Source: Bacteroidia bacterium
Lineage (GTDB): Bacteria; Bacteroidota; Bacteroidia; NS11-12g; UBA9320
Direction of reading: 5' to 3'
Length of the DNA stretch: 54,658 bases
NCBI GenBank assembly: GCA_017857855.1
Contig: JAFMCI010000012.1
Location: 1 to 54,658, forward strand
This document shows, in pieces, positions 17,574 to 27,109 of the stretch. The notes below the pieces were generated by a model. It made no database searches, was not told the DNA's origin, and saw only the letters and a list, made by a program, of their open reading frames with translations. Both the position numbers and the translations under genes were made by a program. Position 1 is the stretch's first letter. Every line of letters begins with the position of its first letter.

Positions 17574-18098
17574 TTGTTTATAACATTTAGTGTTTTATCA
17601 TTTAGTATCCCTTACAACAAGGACATAATCCCAGACAAATCATCTACTAATGAAGTGCAATCTAAAAACACAATCCCCGCAAGTTTTAATTTTACAACAA
17701 TGATAGATTGCCACACCTATGTAGAATTCAGAGCCATTAACACAATTACGGGTGCCATAGGATCACTAGTACCCGTAACCTTTATTCATAGCATATCACC
17801 TTGGCCTTGTTCTTCCGCTTGCCCTTCTGGATCTGGCTCTATAATAAACATTGGTATGGGTAATAACACTGCTCCAATGACATTTACCGTCGATGTGACA
17901 ATTCCTCTTGGACATTCTGGTCCTGACTGGGAAGTGGGCATGAGAATTGTAAGCACCAATGGTTATCTTCACCCAGTGCAGTGGGTTTCTTCTATAAATA
18001 GTTTTTCATCTTACGCCGGGGATACACGGTGTTGTGAGTTGGGATACGAGGCTAGTAAAAGCGGCAATGATTTCACAGTAGATGCAATATGTCCGTAG
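17574..18098 (+). CDS. Secreted hypothetical protein, possibly phase-variable
   Basis: The product is 174 residues counting from TTG 17574. The frame is open upstream to 17463 and encodes HLGFRKVVKSLTFLF just before, which would complete a proper signal peptide, yet no ATG, GTG or TTG lies in that part. The nearest ATG (17467) is out of phase across the heptamer repeat. The natural start is therefore probably that ATG in cells with another repeat number. The mature part (about 150 residues) has several Cys (DCHTY, PCSSACPS, RCCELGY, AICP), suggesting disulphides, and a beta-rich pattern. No family recognised. Its end overlaps the next gene by 10 bp. Confidence 0.6.
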   Translation: MFITFSVLSFSIPYNKDIIPDKSSTNEVQSKNTIPASFNFTTMIDCHTYVEFRAINTITGAIGSLVPVTFIHSISPWPCSSACPSGSGSIINIGMGNNTAPMTFTVDVTIPLGHSGPDWEVGMRIVSTNGYLHPVQWVSSINSFSSYAGDTRCCELGYEASKSGNDFTVDAICP

Positions 18099-20125
18099 CA
18101 AGAAACATCCTATTTTTATTTTTAATATTGTCAAGCTGGGAGGCATACTCCCAGTTTTTACAAAAAAATATTTACATCAACTATAAGTCTACTCGTTTCT
18201 ACAACGCCGATGACATACCCACTTATACCTCCAGTCAAAGCTATTCGACAAGACAAACCTACGTTACTAAGGGAAACGACCTGCTATATATTAATTCATT
18301 TGCAAAACAAGCTGCTTTCCGATATTCCGCCACAGAAGAAGACATTGTTACAATTGGCTATGTGAAAGCCGATACCGTTAGAAAAGGAATAGTACTTGCC
18401 AAATGGAACGAAGATTTCTCGTCACGATTTTATGGTTTAATTACCTCTAGTCTGGAGGTAAACATTACCGAAATGACTATTTTAGAGGAAGACTCCACCC
18501 TACTGCTCACCGTATATCACACCGGTGATACTTTATATTATAACCCACACAATCCCAACGATTACCTATTTACGCCTTGGAACACGAATACCAAACAAAG
18601 AAACTATACTGGCATCTTTCTAGACTTAGATTTTAATGTTACTAACGTGATTCCTTTTACAAAAGAATTAAATACAGTAGATCAACTTGAGATATGTGAA
18701 GCACAAGATGGTTTTATACTTAAAGGTACATCATTCTCAGTTGATACAACAAAAGTATACCTTAACGACACAGCATTAGCAATAGCTAGTGGCAGTACCT
18801 TATTGGCAAAGTTCTCATCAACTGGCAACTATTTGTGGCACTACCATATAACATCAGGCCCTGAAGTAAATGTACTTGGAATAAAACAACCCCTAGAAAG
18901 TCCAATTTTACTTGACATCGTTGTTAATAGTTCTATTGACACACCCATTATTCTTAACAAAAATGAAATAGTAGTTTTTAAACCAAAATCACTTCAAAAT
19001 ATAAGCATTAACCGTGCTAAGCACTATTTCTTCAAAATCGAATCCGATGGTTCATTCATAGAACTAGACACCCTTTCTGCGTTTCGTAAATTTCAAAAAG
19101 GACCGTATTTCGCCTTTGACGACCCGCGGCACATTGACCCTAGAAATATTCAAGTAATTGATGGTGGGTATGACTCCATAGCAATCTATAAAGGTGTGCG
19201 ATATAAAAATTCTGATAACACCAACCTATTTGTTAGAACTGCGGACCAATCAATCGTAGATAACAGACCATTACTGAACAAAAGCGGTAGCGAATATTTT
19301 TCCATTTCGCGGCTTACATTGACGGAAAACGATACAAAAAACTATGCCTACCATGCTGATAGTTCATTAGGAGCTATTTTCAAACCCACAGAACAAGGGT
19401 ACCAAACTACCGTTCTCGCTCGCTACGACAGTGGATATGATATATTATGGGCTAGAGCGTTTCACTACACCAACGCTTTCGTTTCTTTCAATAAGTATAA
19501 AACTGTAATCAGCGGTCGATCCTATGGTCAGTCGCAGGACTTACATCCAGACATAACAGGTAACTCCCTAGATGAAACAAGGGAAGCAGGTATTACTGTT
19601 TACGATTGTGTCCCTATTGCCTATTTTAGGGCATCAGAGAATAAAGAATATAGTGTTCAGTTTGAAAATTTAAGTCACATGAAAGTGAACTATTACTGGG
19701 ATTTTGGAGATGGGAATTCCTCCACAGAAATAAACCCACTACATAAATTCCCCAGAGTGTCCAATGTTTGGTATGTAGTGCGACTTATCACAGAAAACCA
19801 ATGTGGCAAAGACACTATAGAAATTCCTGTTTATATGGATCCTAACAACGTGGATGTGCCGAAACTAAGCTTCAACGCATATCTTAATGTTTATCCAAAT
19901 CCAGTATTTTCAGAATCCCAACTAACTCTTTTAGTTGCTCATTTCAGCGAGGCATGTAGTACAAAGTTAAGTTCAATGAAAGGAGTAACGGTCTGGGAGC
20001 AACAATCTATATCTACATCATCAGGACAAGTTACGTTTGATGTACCACATTTATCGCCTGGAGCTTATATAATGCATACAACCATAGGCACTGAGATTTA
20101 CTCCAAAAAAATTGTAGTCAAGTAA
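18089..20125 (+). CDS. Large secreted PKD-domain protein with T9SS sorting domain
   Basis: The protein has 678 residues. A signal peptide (about 1-21, ending YSQ) leads into a long beta-rich region of about 480 residues resembling the SBBP/beta-propeller type of Bacteroidota surface proteins. A PKD domain lies at about 525-590 (YYWDFGDGNSS motif). The C-terminal type IX sorting domain (about 600-678: LNVYPNPVFSE, GAYIMHT, KKIVVK end) marks it for export and attachment outside the cell. It overlaps the preceding secreted gene, so the two may share expression, including any repeat-mediated switching. Substrate or adhesion role unknown. Confidence 0.8.
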   Translation: MSVARNILFLFLILSSWEAYSQFLQKNIYINYKSTRFYNADDIPTYTSSQSYSTRQTYVTKGNDLLYINSFAKQAAFRYSATEEDIVTIGYVKADTVRKGIVLAKWNEDFSSRFYGLITSSLEVNITEMTILEEDSTLLLTVYHTGDTLYYNPHNPNDYLFTPWNTNTKQRNYTGIFLDLDFNVTNVIPFTKELNTVDQLEICEAQDGFILKGTSFSVDTTKVYLNDTALAIASGSTLLAKFSSTGNYLWHYHITSGPEVNVLGIKQPLESPILLDIVVNSSIDTPIILNKNEIVVFKPKSLQNISINRAKHYFFKIESDGSFIELDTLSAFRKFQKGPYFAFDDPRHIDPRNIQVIDGGYDSIAIYKGVRYKNSDNTNLFVRTADQSIVDNRPLLNKSGSEYFSISRLTLTENDTKNYAYHADSSLGAIFKPTEQGYQTTVLARYDSGYDILWARAFHYTNAFVSFNKYKTVISGRSYGQSQDLHPDITGNSLDETREAGITVYDCVPIAYFRASENKEYSVQFENLSHMKVNYYWDFGDGNSSTEINPLHKFPRVSNVWYVVRLITENQCGKDTIEIPVYMDPNNVDVPKLSFNAYLNVYPNPVFSESQLTLLVAHFSEACSTKLSSMKGVTVWEQQSISTSSGQVTFDVPHLSPGAYIMHTTIGTEIYSKKIVVK

Positions 20126-20197
20126 GTTAAATTCACGCTTTAGATGCTTTCAAATTTTATTCAGACAATATGTTTTAAAACCACTTAATAAAATAAA

Positions 20198-20205
20198 TAT
20201 CTTTG
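20198..20205 (+). promoter_or_regulatory. -7 promoter element before zinc-ribbon gene
   Basis: TATCTTTG fits TAnnTTTG and lies 4 bp before the ATG at 20210, predicting an almost leaderless mRNA. No good -33 box is visible. Confidence 0.5.
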
Positions 20206-20209
20206 TACG

Positions 20210-20581
20210 ATGGAGCAAAAGTTATGCTTGCATTGTGACAAAGGAATTATAGGTAGAGCAGATAAAAAATTCTGTGATAATCAATGCCGCAATGAATACA
20301 ATAATACTCAGAATAGTATTTCTAATAATTATATAAGGAAGGTAAACCGTATTATTAAAAAAAACAGAAACATACTAGAAGAGCTTACTCCAAAAGACAA
20401 GTCGATAAAGGTAGCTCACAAAGAACTCGCTAAATTAGGATTTAGCTTCGAATATTTTACCAATATCTATACGACCAAAGCTGACAAGACCTATTACTTT
20501 TGCTACGAATATGGCTACCTAGATTTAGGCAGCAATTACTACGCTTTGGTATATAATAAATCCTACTTAAACGAAGAATGA
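20210..20581 (+). CDS. Zinc-ribbon protein of unknown function (paralogue 2)
   Basis: This 123-residue protein has a likely zinc site Cys6-x2-Cys9-x12-Cys22-x3-Cys26, the same spacing as in the protein of 3707-4057. A basic helix with NRIIKKNRNILEEL follows, then an aromatic beta-rich C-terminus (TYYFCYEYGYLDL). Function unknown; the fold suggests nucleic-acid or protein binding. It overlaps the MscS gene by 4 bp, so the two are probably one transcript. A family member joined to a mechanosensitive channel gene gives no clear functional hint. Confidence 0.75.
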   Translation: MEQKLCLHCDKGIIGRADKKFCDNQCRNEYNNTQNSISNNYIRKVNRIIKKNRNILEELTPKDKSIKVAHKELAKLGFSFEYFTNIYTTKADKTYYFCYEYGYLDLGSNYYALVYNKSYLNEE

Positions 20582-21435
20582 AAGAACTTATAGGAATCGA
20601 GATAATTAGTATGGGAGATAATGCTTCCATCACCATAAGCAGTGTTCTGTATATGACTCTTGCCGGTGTGATCATCTGGTTTTCTTATAGATGGATAAAG
20701 AAGTTTACGAGATCTGCCGTTAAATCAGGTAAACTCGATACCGGAAGAGAATTTGCCATCACCAAAATAACCAAGTACATCTTTATACTTATTTATCTGG
20801 TTATTGTACTTGCGTCTATGCACGTCGATTGGAAAGTTTTTGCATTCTTGGCTCCTTTACTTATTGGCGTGGGTCTTGGATTACAGCAAGTTGCTAACGA
20901 TCTTGTTTCGGGTATAATCTTACTTGTAGAACCCTCAATACGTGTGAATGATGTCGTAGAAGTGGACGGTACCGTTGCCAAAGTAAAAGAAATTGGCCTG
21001 CGAACTTCCATGGTAGAAAGTAGAGATGGCGTAGCTATGATTATCCCAAATCACATCTTAGTAAGTGAAAAACTAACCAACTGGAGTGCTAGTGACGCCG
21101 TAAATAGATTTAGCATACAAATAGGAGTTGCATACGGTAGCGATGTGGAATTAGTTAAGAAGATACTTACTGAATGCGCTTGGCGACATAGTAAGGTAAT
21201 TACAAACCCTGCTCCCATTGTACTCTTCAGAGATTTTGGAGACTCCAGTTTAGACTTTGAATTGGTGTTTTGGAGTAACTTCCCGTTTGTAATAGAGATT
21301 ATAAAAAGTGACTTACGATTTTCGATAGAAGCTGATTTTAGAAAAAATAAAGTAGTAATTCCTTTCCCTCAAAGAGATTTACATATTATGGATCCCGCCC
21401 AAAAATCCTTAATCCAACAAAAATTAACGGAATAA
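20578..21435 (+). CDS. MscS-family mechanosensitive ion channel
   Basis: This 285-residue channel has three membrane helices (about 20-38, 62-80, 84-110). The last is the pore helix with the Gly/Ala-rich pattern LLIGVGLGLQQVANDLVSG, followed by the beta domain (VNDVVEVDGTVAKVKEIGLRTS) and the cytoplasmic alpha/beta domain. Such channels open under membrane tension and release solutes during osmotic downshock. It is shorter than many Bacteroidota homologues, with no extra N-terminal helices. The ATG overlaps the zinc-ribbon gene's stop. Confidence 0.92.
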   Translation: MKELIGIEIISMGDNASITISSVLYMTLAGVIIWFSYRWIKKFTRSAVKSGKLDTGREFAITKITKYIFILIYLVIVLASMHVDWKVFAFLAPLLIGVGLGLQQVANDLVSGIILLVEPSIRVNDVVEVDGTVAKVKEIGLRTSMVESRDGVAMIIPNHILVSEKLTNWSASDAVNRFSIQIGVAYGSDVELVKKILTECAWRHSKVITNPAPIVLFRDFGDSSLDFELVFWSNFPFVIEIIKSDLRFSIEADFRKNKVVIPFPQRDLHIMDPAQKSLIQQKLTE

Positions 21436-21455
21436 TTTATAGCATCAATTCAGCA

Positions 21456-22553
21456 ATGAAACATTTACACTTATATGTTTTTGCCCTGCTTATCCTTATT
21501 TCATCTTGTCGAGACGAAAAAGAAAACTGTTGCGACACCATTAACCAAGAATCACCTTATTTTCCGCCTAAGTCTACAAATTGGGAAACCACGTCTCCCT
21601 CAAGTTTGGGCTGGAATACCGATAGTATACAAACCTTATACGACAATTTGGAGCTAAATGGCACCCGAGCATACATCGTTTTAGTAAACGGTAAAATAGT
21701 TCTCGAAAAATACTGGGGTAAAAACCTATTTAATAACGCTGCCTTTGACACGAGTACAAATTGGTATTGGGCCTCTGCAGCGAAAACCTTAACCTGCTTT
21801 GCGGTGGGCAAGGCAGAAGAAGACGGAAAATTATCACTTGCACATAAAACATCTGACTATTTAGGCCTTGGCTGGACGTCTCTTAGCAGTGAGCAAGAAG
21901 ATAAAATAACTATTAGGCATCAACTTACCATGACCACTGGCTTGGACGATGCTACTGGCAGTCCAGACAGCTGGAAACCTCAAGACCTTATTTACAAAGC
22001 TGAAGCGGGTAAGAGATGGGCCTATCATAATGCACCTTATACCTTGCTTGACCAAGTAGTTGAAAATGCAGTTGGTCAAGACTTTGAACCCTACTTTAAT
22101 ATGATTCTTCGCGATAAAATAGGAATGGATGGAAGTTGGATTTGGAGTAGCGATAATCATTTATTTCTAAGCACAGCTCGATCTGCCGCACGATTTGGTA
22201 ACCTTATACTAAACTACGGAGTATGGGATGGAACTAGAATTCTTAACAAAGCATACGTAGATGCCATGACCCATAAGTCTCAAGAGATTAATCAAGCGTA
22301 CGGTTATTTGTGGTGGTTAAATAATACCAATAGTTTCAGAATACCACAAAGTCAAGTTGAATTTCCTGGTTCTCTTACGCCCAACGCCCCCTCAGATATG
22401 TACTCAGCATTGGGAAAAAATGGGCAGTATATTTGCGTAGTTCCGTCTAAAAAAATGGTGATCATTCGTATGGGTGACAATCCAGATTCCGCCTTGGTCC
22501 CTTTTTTGTACCTCAATGATATTTGGAAAATGATGAACGGCGTAATAAAATAA
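21456..22553 (+). CDS. Serine hydrolase lipoprotein, beta-lactamase class C fold
   Basis: This 365-residue protein has a lipoprotein signal with Cys about 17 (LISSCRDE). The catalytic SxxK motif is in WASAAKT (about 107-113); the second motif Y-x-N is YHN in RWAYHNAPYTLL. The third box, usually HxG or KTG, appears as GKNGQY near the end. This is the large EstB/AmpC-like family of esterases, D-aminopeptidases and related enzymes; true beta-lactamase activity is unlikely. Probably periplasmic, membrane-anchored. No linked genes suggest a substrate. Confidence 0.87.
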   Translation: MKHLHLYVFALLILISSCRDEKENCCDTINQESPYFPPKSTNWETTSPSSLGWNTDSIQTLYDNLELNGTRAYIVLVNGKIVLEKYWGKNLFNNAAFDTSTNWYWASAAKTLTCFAVGKAEEDGKLSLAHKTSDYLGLGWTSLSSEQEDKITIRHQLTMTTGLDDATGSPDSWKPQDLIYKAEAGKRWAYHNAPYTLLDQVVENAVGQDFEPYFNMILRDKIGMDGSWIWSSDNHLFLSTARSAARFGNLILNYGVWDGTRILNKAYVDAMTHKSQEINQAYGYLWWLNNTNSFRIPQSQVEFPGSLTPNAPSDMYSALGKNGQYICVVPSKKMVIIRMGDNPDSALVPFLYLNDIWKMMNGVIK

Positions 22554-22620
22554 ATTACTTAAAGCAACATTAGTACTTATATTTTTATTACTAACATGCC
22601 AGATTGGAAGTACAGTTATT

Positions 22621-23229
22621 CTACCTTTCTAAATCATAAATAATACCTATTGTAAACAACCTATTATACCAACCATTGCGACCAAACAAACGAGGTCCAT
22701 TGGTAAGCGAGGGTGAATTACGAATAGACAGTAGTGAAAACGTATGCCGTAAATCAAGACCTAACTTTTCTGTTACATGATAAGTACCACCTAAATGGAA
22801 ACCATACTCCATGAAGTCTAAATTAGTTTCTTCGCCGATAAATCCATTATCATCTCTTTCGTTTATCACATTTACCCCGACAGATAAGCCAGAATATGGG
22901 GTGATTTTCTCAAAACCTTGATATTTGATTAGTAGAGGTACCTCAAGGTAATCATAGCTTAATTTGAGAGTCGGTGAAGGATTATCTTGATCTTGGACTT
23001 TTTTGGCTCCCTTCATACTATAGCGAAGCTCAAAGGCGAGATCCCAATCTTCTTTTACTTCTCTATTTATTTGTATTCCAATATTAGCTCCAAGTTTATT
23101 ATAGCCGCCTAATTGATCACCATCTACCTGACTAAAATTAGCGCCTAAGAGCAACTCTGCACCAAAGTCTTGTGCAAAAAGCACCTGACTATAAAATAGA
23201 ATGGCCGATAGTAAAATAATATTCTTCAT
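22621..23229 (-). CDS. PorT-family outer-membrane beta-barrel protein
   Basis: This 202-residue protein has a signal peptide (about 1-19, ending FAQ) and an eight-strand-like barrel pattern: alternating strands such as FELRYSMKGAK, LSYDYLEVPLLIKYQG and YSGLSVGVNV. The YLEVPLLIKY motif is the hallmark of the PF13568-type outer-membrane barrel. It ends in a strand GIIYDLER. Role unknown; many such proteins are structural or OmpX-like. Single-gene unit divergent from the TerB-like gene. Confidence 0.85.
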   Translation of the reverse strand: MKNIILLSAILFYSQVLFAQDFGAELLLGANFSQVDGDQLGGYNKLGANIGIQINREVKEDWDLAFELRYSMKGAKKVQDQDNPSPTLKLSYDYLEVPLLIKYQGFEKITPYSGLSVGVNVINERDDNGFIGEETNLDFMEYGFHLGGTYHVTEKLGLDLRHTFSLLSIRNSPSLTNGPRLFGRNGWYNRLFTIGIIYDLER

Positions 23230-23236
23230 TTAGCTT

Positions 23237-23244
23237 CAAAAATA
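23237..23244 (-). promoter_or_regulatory. -7 promoter element of the small barrel gene
   Basis: Minus-strand TATTTTTG (plus CAAAAATA) ends 7 bp before the ATG at 23229 and matches TAnnTTTG. The transcript leader would be only a few bases. Confidence 0.45.
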
Positions 23245-23272
23245 GATAAACTTGCACATAGATTGTTTTAAG

Positions 23273-23623
23273 ATGAACAGAAAAAATAAAGACATAGCGG
23301 GATTTCAGATATTAAATATTTTGGCAGAAGTAGACGGAAGTTTCGACCCTAAAGAAGGGCAGGTTATCATAGACTACATTATCCAAAATTTTCCGTTTGG
23401 AGGCAATCTAGAAGAAGCCACTGAAGAACTCAGTACCACCACTGCAGAAGATTACCCTATCCTTTTACAGAAATGTTCAGAAGATTTTTATGCCGATTCT
23501 ACCGAAAAAGAAAGATTAAAACTTATTGACTTTGCACTAAAATTGATAAAAGCTGACGACCAAATTGAAGAGATGGAAAACCTGATGGTGAATAGACTAT
23601 ACCAATATTGGGATATTAATTAA
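23273..23623 (+). CDS. TerB-like protein
   Basis: The 116-residue product starts at ATG 23273; an upstream in-frame TTG (23252) is less likely. It is all-helical and acidic. ILAEVDGSFDPKEGQVI near the N-terminus and IDFALKLIKADDQIEEMENLMVNRLY near the end match the TerB/DjlA-type fold, with paired acidic DG-x-(4)-E motifs that can bind metal. It is probably a small cytoplasmic protein; no tellurite-resistance partners are nearby. Confidence 0.75.
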   Translation: MNRKNKDIAGFQILNILAEVDGSFDPKEGQVIIDYIIQNFPFGGNLEEATEELSTTTAEDYPILLQKCSEDFYADSTEKERLKLIDFALKLIKADDQIEEMENLMVNRLYQYWDIN

Positions 23624-23641
23624 ACGCTGACACGATACAAA

Positions 23642-23679
23642 TAAAAAAAGGATTTGTCAAATGACAAATCCTTTTTTTA
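23642..23679. terminator. Strong bidirectional intrinsic terminator
   Basis: A perfect inverted repeat with an A-run in the left arm and a T-run in the right arm: AAAAAAAGGATTTGTCA pairs with TGACAAATCCTTTTTTT around a 2-base centre. It lies between the convergent TerB-like and aldehyde dehydrogenase genes and can serve both. Confidence 0.9.
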
Positions 23680-23703
23680 TGAGGTCAAGTTATAAAGCCA
23701 AGA

Positions 23704-25245
23704 CTATAATTCAAATTTAATTCCTTGAGCAAGAGGCAAATTTTTACCGTAGTTGATAGTATTTGTTTGACGTCTCATATAGGCTTTCCAAGCGTCAGAT
23801 CCACTCTCACGGCCACCTCCGGTTTCTTTTTCACCTCCAAAAGCTCCGCCTATCTCAGCACCACTTGTGCCTATATTCACATTAGCAATACCACAATCGC
23901 TACCTACAGAACTAAGGAATTTTTCAGCTTCCTGAAGGTTGTCCGTAAATATGGCAGAACTTAGACCTTGTTTTACATCATTTTGCATCAAAATCGCCTC
24001 CTCCAGTGTTTTAAAAGGAATAAGATAAACGATAGGGGCAAAAGTTTCTTCTTGTACTATTTCAAAATGGTTTTTAGCTTCGGCAATGCACGGTGAAACA
24101 TAACATCCGCTCTCGTATCCTTTTCCTGAAAGTACAGTGCCTCCGGTAATAACCATGCCACCTTCATCTTCGACCGCTTTAACTGCATTGAGATATGCTT
24201 GTACAGCATCTTTATCAATTAATGGACCTACGTGATTATTCTCGTCCAACGGATCCCCTATTTTAAGCTGACCATACGCGTTCACTAATTTCTTTTTAAA
24301 ATCTTCAAATATGGTGTCTTGTATCAAAAGTCTACGTGTACTCGTACATCTTTGTCCTGCGGTGCCTACACAACCAAATACTGCCGCAATAAGGGCATTG
24401 TCTAAGTTGGCATGTTCCGTAATAATTACCGCATTGTTTCCACCTAACTCCAATAGCGAATTACCCAATCTAGCACCTACTACCTGGCTCACTCTTCTCC
24501 CCATACGTGTGCTTCCGGTGGCACTCACTAAAGGAACTCTTTTGTCCATTGCCATACTTTCACCTATTCTATAATCTCCAATCACAAGATTAAATAATCC
24601 CTCAGGTAAGTCATTTTCGATAATTACTTCTTTCATCAACTGATGGCAAGCTATAGCTGTTAGTGGCGTTTTCTCGCTTGGTTTCCATACCGTAACGTCA
24701 CCGCATACAGCAGCGATCATACTATTCCACGCCCATACAGCCACCGGAAAATTGAACGCTGAGATAATGCCAACAATACCTAACGGATGCCATTGTTCAT
24801 ACATTCTGTGATTCGGTCTTTCAGAATGCATGCTCAGTCCGTATAATTGGCGACTAAGTCCTACTGCGAAATCGCAGATATCAATCATTTCTTGCACTTC
24901 GCCAAGTCCTTCTTGGTAGCTTTTACCCATTTCTAAGCTTACCAACTTGCCCAATTCTTTCTTACGAAGTCTCAGTTTCACACCATACTTTCTCACGACA
25001 TCACCACGCTGCGGCGCAGGCACCGTTTTCCAATATTCAAAAGCTTCCTGAGCTTTTTTAATCACATGCTCATACTCACTTTGGCTGGCATAGACCACTT
25101 CAGCTAGTTTTTCGCCAGACACCGGAGTATAAACCTCTTTGATATCTGTACCCAGAGAAGTCACCCACTCTCTTCCCGTACATATACTTTCATTTTTAGG
25201 TTTTATTCCTAAGTTTGCTAATAATTCTTCAGTAGTTTTTGCCAT
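23704..25245 (-). CDS. Aldehyde dehydrogenase, ALDH7 (aminoadipate-semialdehyde dehydrogenase) type
   Basis: The protein has 513 residues from ATG 25245. An upstream ATG at 25347 is open, but a TAnnTTTG box lies between the two and the conserved family start matches the shorter form. The catalytic residues are Asn165 (SAFNFP), Glu266 (LELGGN) and Cys300 (GQRCTS). The sequence follows antiquitin/ALDH7, with [14 protein letters not shown] and [12 protein letters not shown]7 enzymes oxidise alpha-aminoadipate semialdehyde to aminoadipate in lysine breakdown with NAD+; other semialdehydes are possible. No lysine-pathway neighbours. Cytoplasmic tetramer in the family. Confidence 0.9.
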   Translation of the reverse strand: MAKTTEELLANLGIKPKNESICTGREWVTSLGTDIKEVYTPVSGEKLAEVVYASQSEYEHVIKKAQEAFEYWKTVPAPQRGDVVRKYGVKLRLRKKELGKLVSLEMGKSYQEGLGEVQEMIDICDFAVGLSRQLYGLSMHSERPNHRMYEQWHPLGIVGIISAFNFPVAVWAWNSMIAAVCGDVTVWKPSEKTPLTAIACHQLMKEVIIENDLPEGLFNLVIGDYRIGESMAMDKRVPLVSATGSTRMGRRVSQVVGARLGNSLLELGGNNAVIITEHANLDNALIAAVFGCVGTAGQRCTSTRRLLIQDTIFEDFKKKLVNAYGQLKIGDPLDENNHVGPLIDKDAVQAYLNAVKAVEDEGGMVITGGTVLSGKGYESGCYVSPCIAEAKNHFEIVQEETFAPIVYLIPFKTLEEAILMQNDVKQGLSSAIFTDNLQEAEKFLSSVGSDCGIANVNIGTSGAEIGGAFGGEKETGGGRESGSDAWKAYMRRQTNTINYGKNLPLAQGIKFEL

Positions 25246-25265
25246 TATTTTTATTCCTATTGCCA

Positions 25266-25273
25266 CAAAAATA
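25266..25273 (-). promoter_or_regulatory. -7 promoter element of the aldehyde dehydrogenase gene
   Basis: Minus-strand TATTTTTG matches TAnnTTTG. It lies 20 bp before ATG 25245 but inside the longer alternative frame, so it decides for the shorter start. Confidence 0.45.
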
Positions 25274-25477
25274 AGGCATCTGTCATGTTTAAGATAATAA
25301 GCTGTAGTTTTTTCATACAACTCTCCTTTTATAAAGCATTGATCCATTTAAATTATGAACGATAGCTCAATAATTCCAAGCATAAAAGACACCCAAATCA
25401 CTAGCTTATTTCTACCTGCTAGTAAATACAACTTGAAACTTATTATACAACAAACCTGACTAGTTGGTCTAAAACCT

Positions 25478-25485
25478 TAATTTTG
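25478..25485 (+). promoter_or_regulatory. -7 promoter element of aminopeptidase P gene
   Basis: TAATTTTG matches TAnnTTTG and ends 6 bp before the ATG at 25492; the mRNA would be nearly leaderless. No convincing -33 box at the expected distance. Confidence 0.5.
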
Positions 25486-25491
25486 TAACTC

Positions 25492-26790
25492 ATGAAATAC
25501 CCAAGACTAAACCAACAGATATTCATTGAAAACAGAAAACGTTTTGTAGCAGAAATGGCACCAAACAGTATCGCTATATTTCACAGTAACTATCAATACA
25601 GCTGGAATGGAGATGCCGTTTATAAATTCAAGCAAAACTCAGATATATTTTGGGCAAGCGGAATAGACCAAGAAGAGAGCGTATTGGTCTTGTTTCCAGA
25701 TTGTCCCATACCAGCATATAGAGAATGTCTTTTCTTGGTAGAAACCAACGAGAAAATAGCAGTTTGGGACGGCTACAAATACACCAAAGAAGACGCAACC
25801 GCAACTAGCGGTATCGAGAATGTGTTTTGGAATAACGACTACATGCAGCAACTTCGCCAAGTAATTAATATGGCGGATAACGTCTACCTCCCGCTAAATG
25901 AAAATGATCGTTTTAGCCCGAAATCACCAACCAAAGCATTAGACTTTGCCAAGGAAATAATGGCACTATACCCTTTGCACACCTACAATCGTGCGGGTAA
26001 AATATTACAAAGACTTCGTGGCACTAAGACAGAATATGAACTAGAAGTGATGCGTGAAGCTGTGCAAATATCAAAAAAAGGACTACTACGTATTCTAGAA
26101 ACTACCAAACCAGGAATGGGAGAATACCAGATAGAAGCTAATCTGGCTCATACTTTTTTGAGTAATAGAGCTAACGGTTTCAGTTTTGAACCTATCATAG
26201 CTTCTGGCAAAAATGCCTGCACGCTTCATTATATTGAAAATAAAGATGAGGTAAATGATGGTGATTTAATCTTGGTAGACTGCGGTGTAGACTATGCCAA
26301 TTATGCAAGCGATATGACCAGATGTTTACCCGCTAACGGAAAATTTTCGCTACGTCAAAAAGAAGTATATAATGCAGTACTTCGTGTTATGAAAGCGGCT
26401 AGAGCTAAGCTAGTCACTGGCACTATGCTCATGGAATATCAAAAAGAAGTAGAATTACTTATGCAAGAAGAACTGAAAGGTTTAGGATTGCTTACCGATG
26501 AAGACATCAAAAATCAAGATCCGGCATGGCCTGCTTTAAAGAAATACTTTATGCACGGCACCAGTCATTTCTTGGGCATTGACGTACACGACAGCGGAAT
26601 GCGTTACGAACCTATGCACGCGGGTATGGTTTTTAGCTGTGAACCAGGCATTTATATACCTGAAGAAGGCATAGGAGTACGCATAGAAAATCAAATACTA
26701 ATAACCGAAAATGGTCCTGTAGATATGATGGATGAAGCAGGTATGCCTATTGAGGTAGAAGAGATAGAGGCATTGATGATAGGGCACTAA
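25492..26790 (+). CDS. pepP: Xaa-Pro aminopeptidase (aminopeptidase P)
   Basis: This M24-family dinuclear metallopeptidase removes the first residue when proline is second. Its 432 residues match PepP. An N-terminal AMP_N domain (about 1-150) is followed by the pita-bread catalytic domain. The metal ligands are visible: two Asp in LVDCGVDYANYASDMTR, His in HGTSHFLGIDVHD, and two Glu in CEPGIYIPEEGIGVRIENQ and RIENQI. It stands alone, with its own promoter just before the ATG. Cytoplasmic; peptide turnover. Confidence 0.94.
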   Translation: MKYPRLNQQIFIENRKRFVAEMAPNSIAIFHSNYQYSWNGDAVYKFKQNSDIFWASGIDQEESVLVLFPDCPIPAYRECLFLVETNEKIAVWDGYKYTKEDATATSGIENVFWNNDYMQQLRQVINMADNVYLPLNENDRFSPKSPTKALDFAKEIMALYPLHTYNRAGKILQRLRGTKTEYELEVMREAVQISKKGLLRILETTKPGMGEYQIEANLAHTFLSNRANGFSFEPIIASGKNACTLHYIENKDEVNDGDLILVDCGVDYANYASDMTRCLPANGKFSLRQKEVYNAVLRVMKAARAKLVTGTMLMEYQKEVELLMQEELKGLGLLTDEDIKNQDPAWPALKKYFMHGTSHFLGIDVHDSGMRYEPMHAGMVFSCEPGIYIPEEGIGVRIENQILITENGPVDMMDEAGMPIEVEEIEALMIGH

Positions 26791-26866
26791 AACCTTGATG
26801 GCAGAGTTAAATTTATAGTCCTAAAATAAAATAAATAAAGGAAGTAGTATTATTTGTTAAAAATAT

Positions 26867-26874
26867 TACTTTTG
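26867..26874 (+). promoter_or_regulatory. -7 promoter element of rpmH operon
   Basis: TACTTTTG matches TAnnTTTG and lies 47 bp before the rpmH ATG, giving a leader of about 40 bases, longer than at other genes here. A -33 box is not clear. Confidence 0.45.
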
Positions 26875-26921
26875 CAAGCCTTAAAGAAAAATACGACGAC
26901 GAGTCTTAAAAATATACAACG

Positions 26922-27083
26922 ATGAGTAAAAGAACATTCCAACCAAGCAGAAGAAAAAGAAGAAACAAACACGGTTTCAGAGAGAGAATGGCTAGTAAAA
27001 ATGGTAGAAAAGTACTTGCTGCACGTCGTAAAAAAGGACGTAAGAAACTTACTGTTTCTGACGAGCCACGTCACAAAAAGTAA
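26922..27083 (+). CDS. rpmH: 50S ribosomal protein L34
   Basis: This very short basic protein (53 residues) begins [19 protein letters not shown], the classic L34 signature, followed by [22 protein letters not shown]. Bacteroidota L34 proteins carry a short acidic/His tail, here ending in SDEPRHKK. It is a component of the large ribosomal subunit. It is followed by rnpA at a 26-bp gap, the universal rpmH-rnpA order. Confidence 0.97.
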   Translation: MSKRTFQPSRRKRRNKHGFRERMASKNGRKVLAARRKKGRKKLTVSDEPRHKK

Positions 27084-27109
27084 TTACTTTGCACCCATAG
27101 GTTTTAATT

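Noticed and set aside
21456-22553. Antibiotic beta-lactamase
   Set aside because: The SxxK and YxN motifs fit the wider class C/EstB hydrolase fold, but the third box and lipid anchor point to an esterase or peptidase-like enzyme.
25246-25347. Longer N-terminus for the aldehyde dehydrogenase
   Set aside because: The extra 34 residues do not fit the family and contain the promoter box at 25266-25273.
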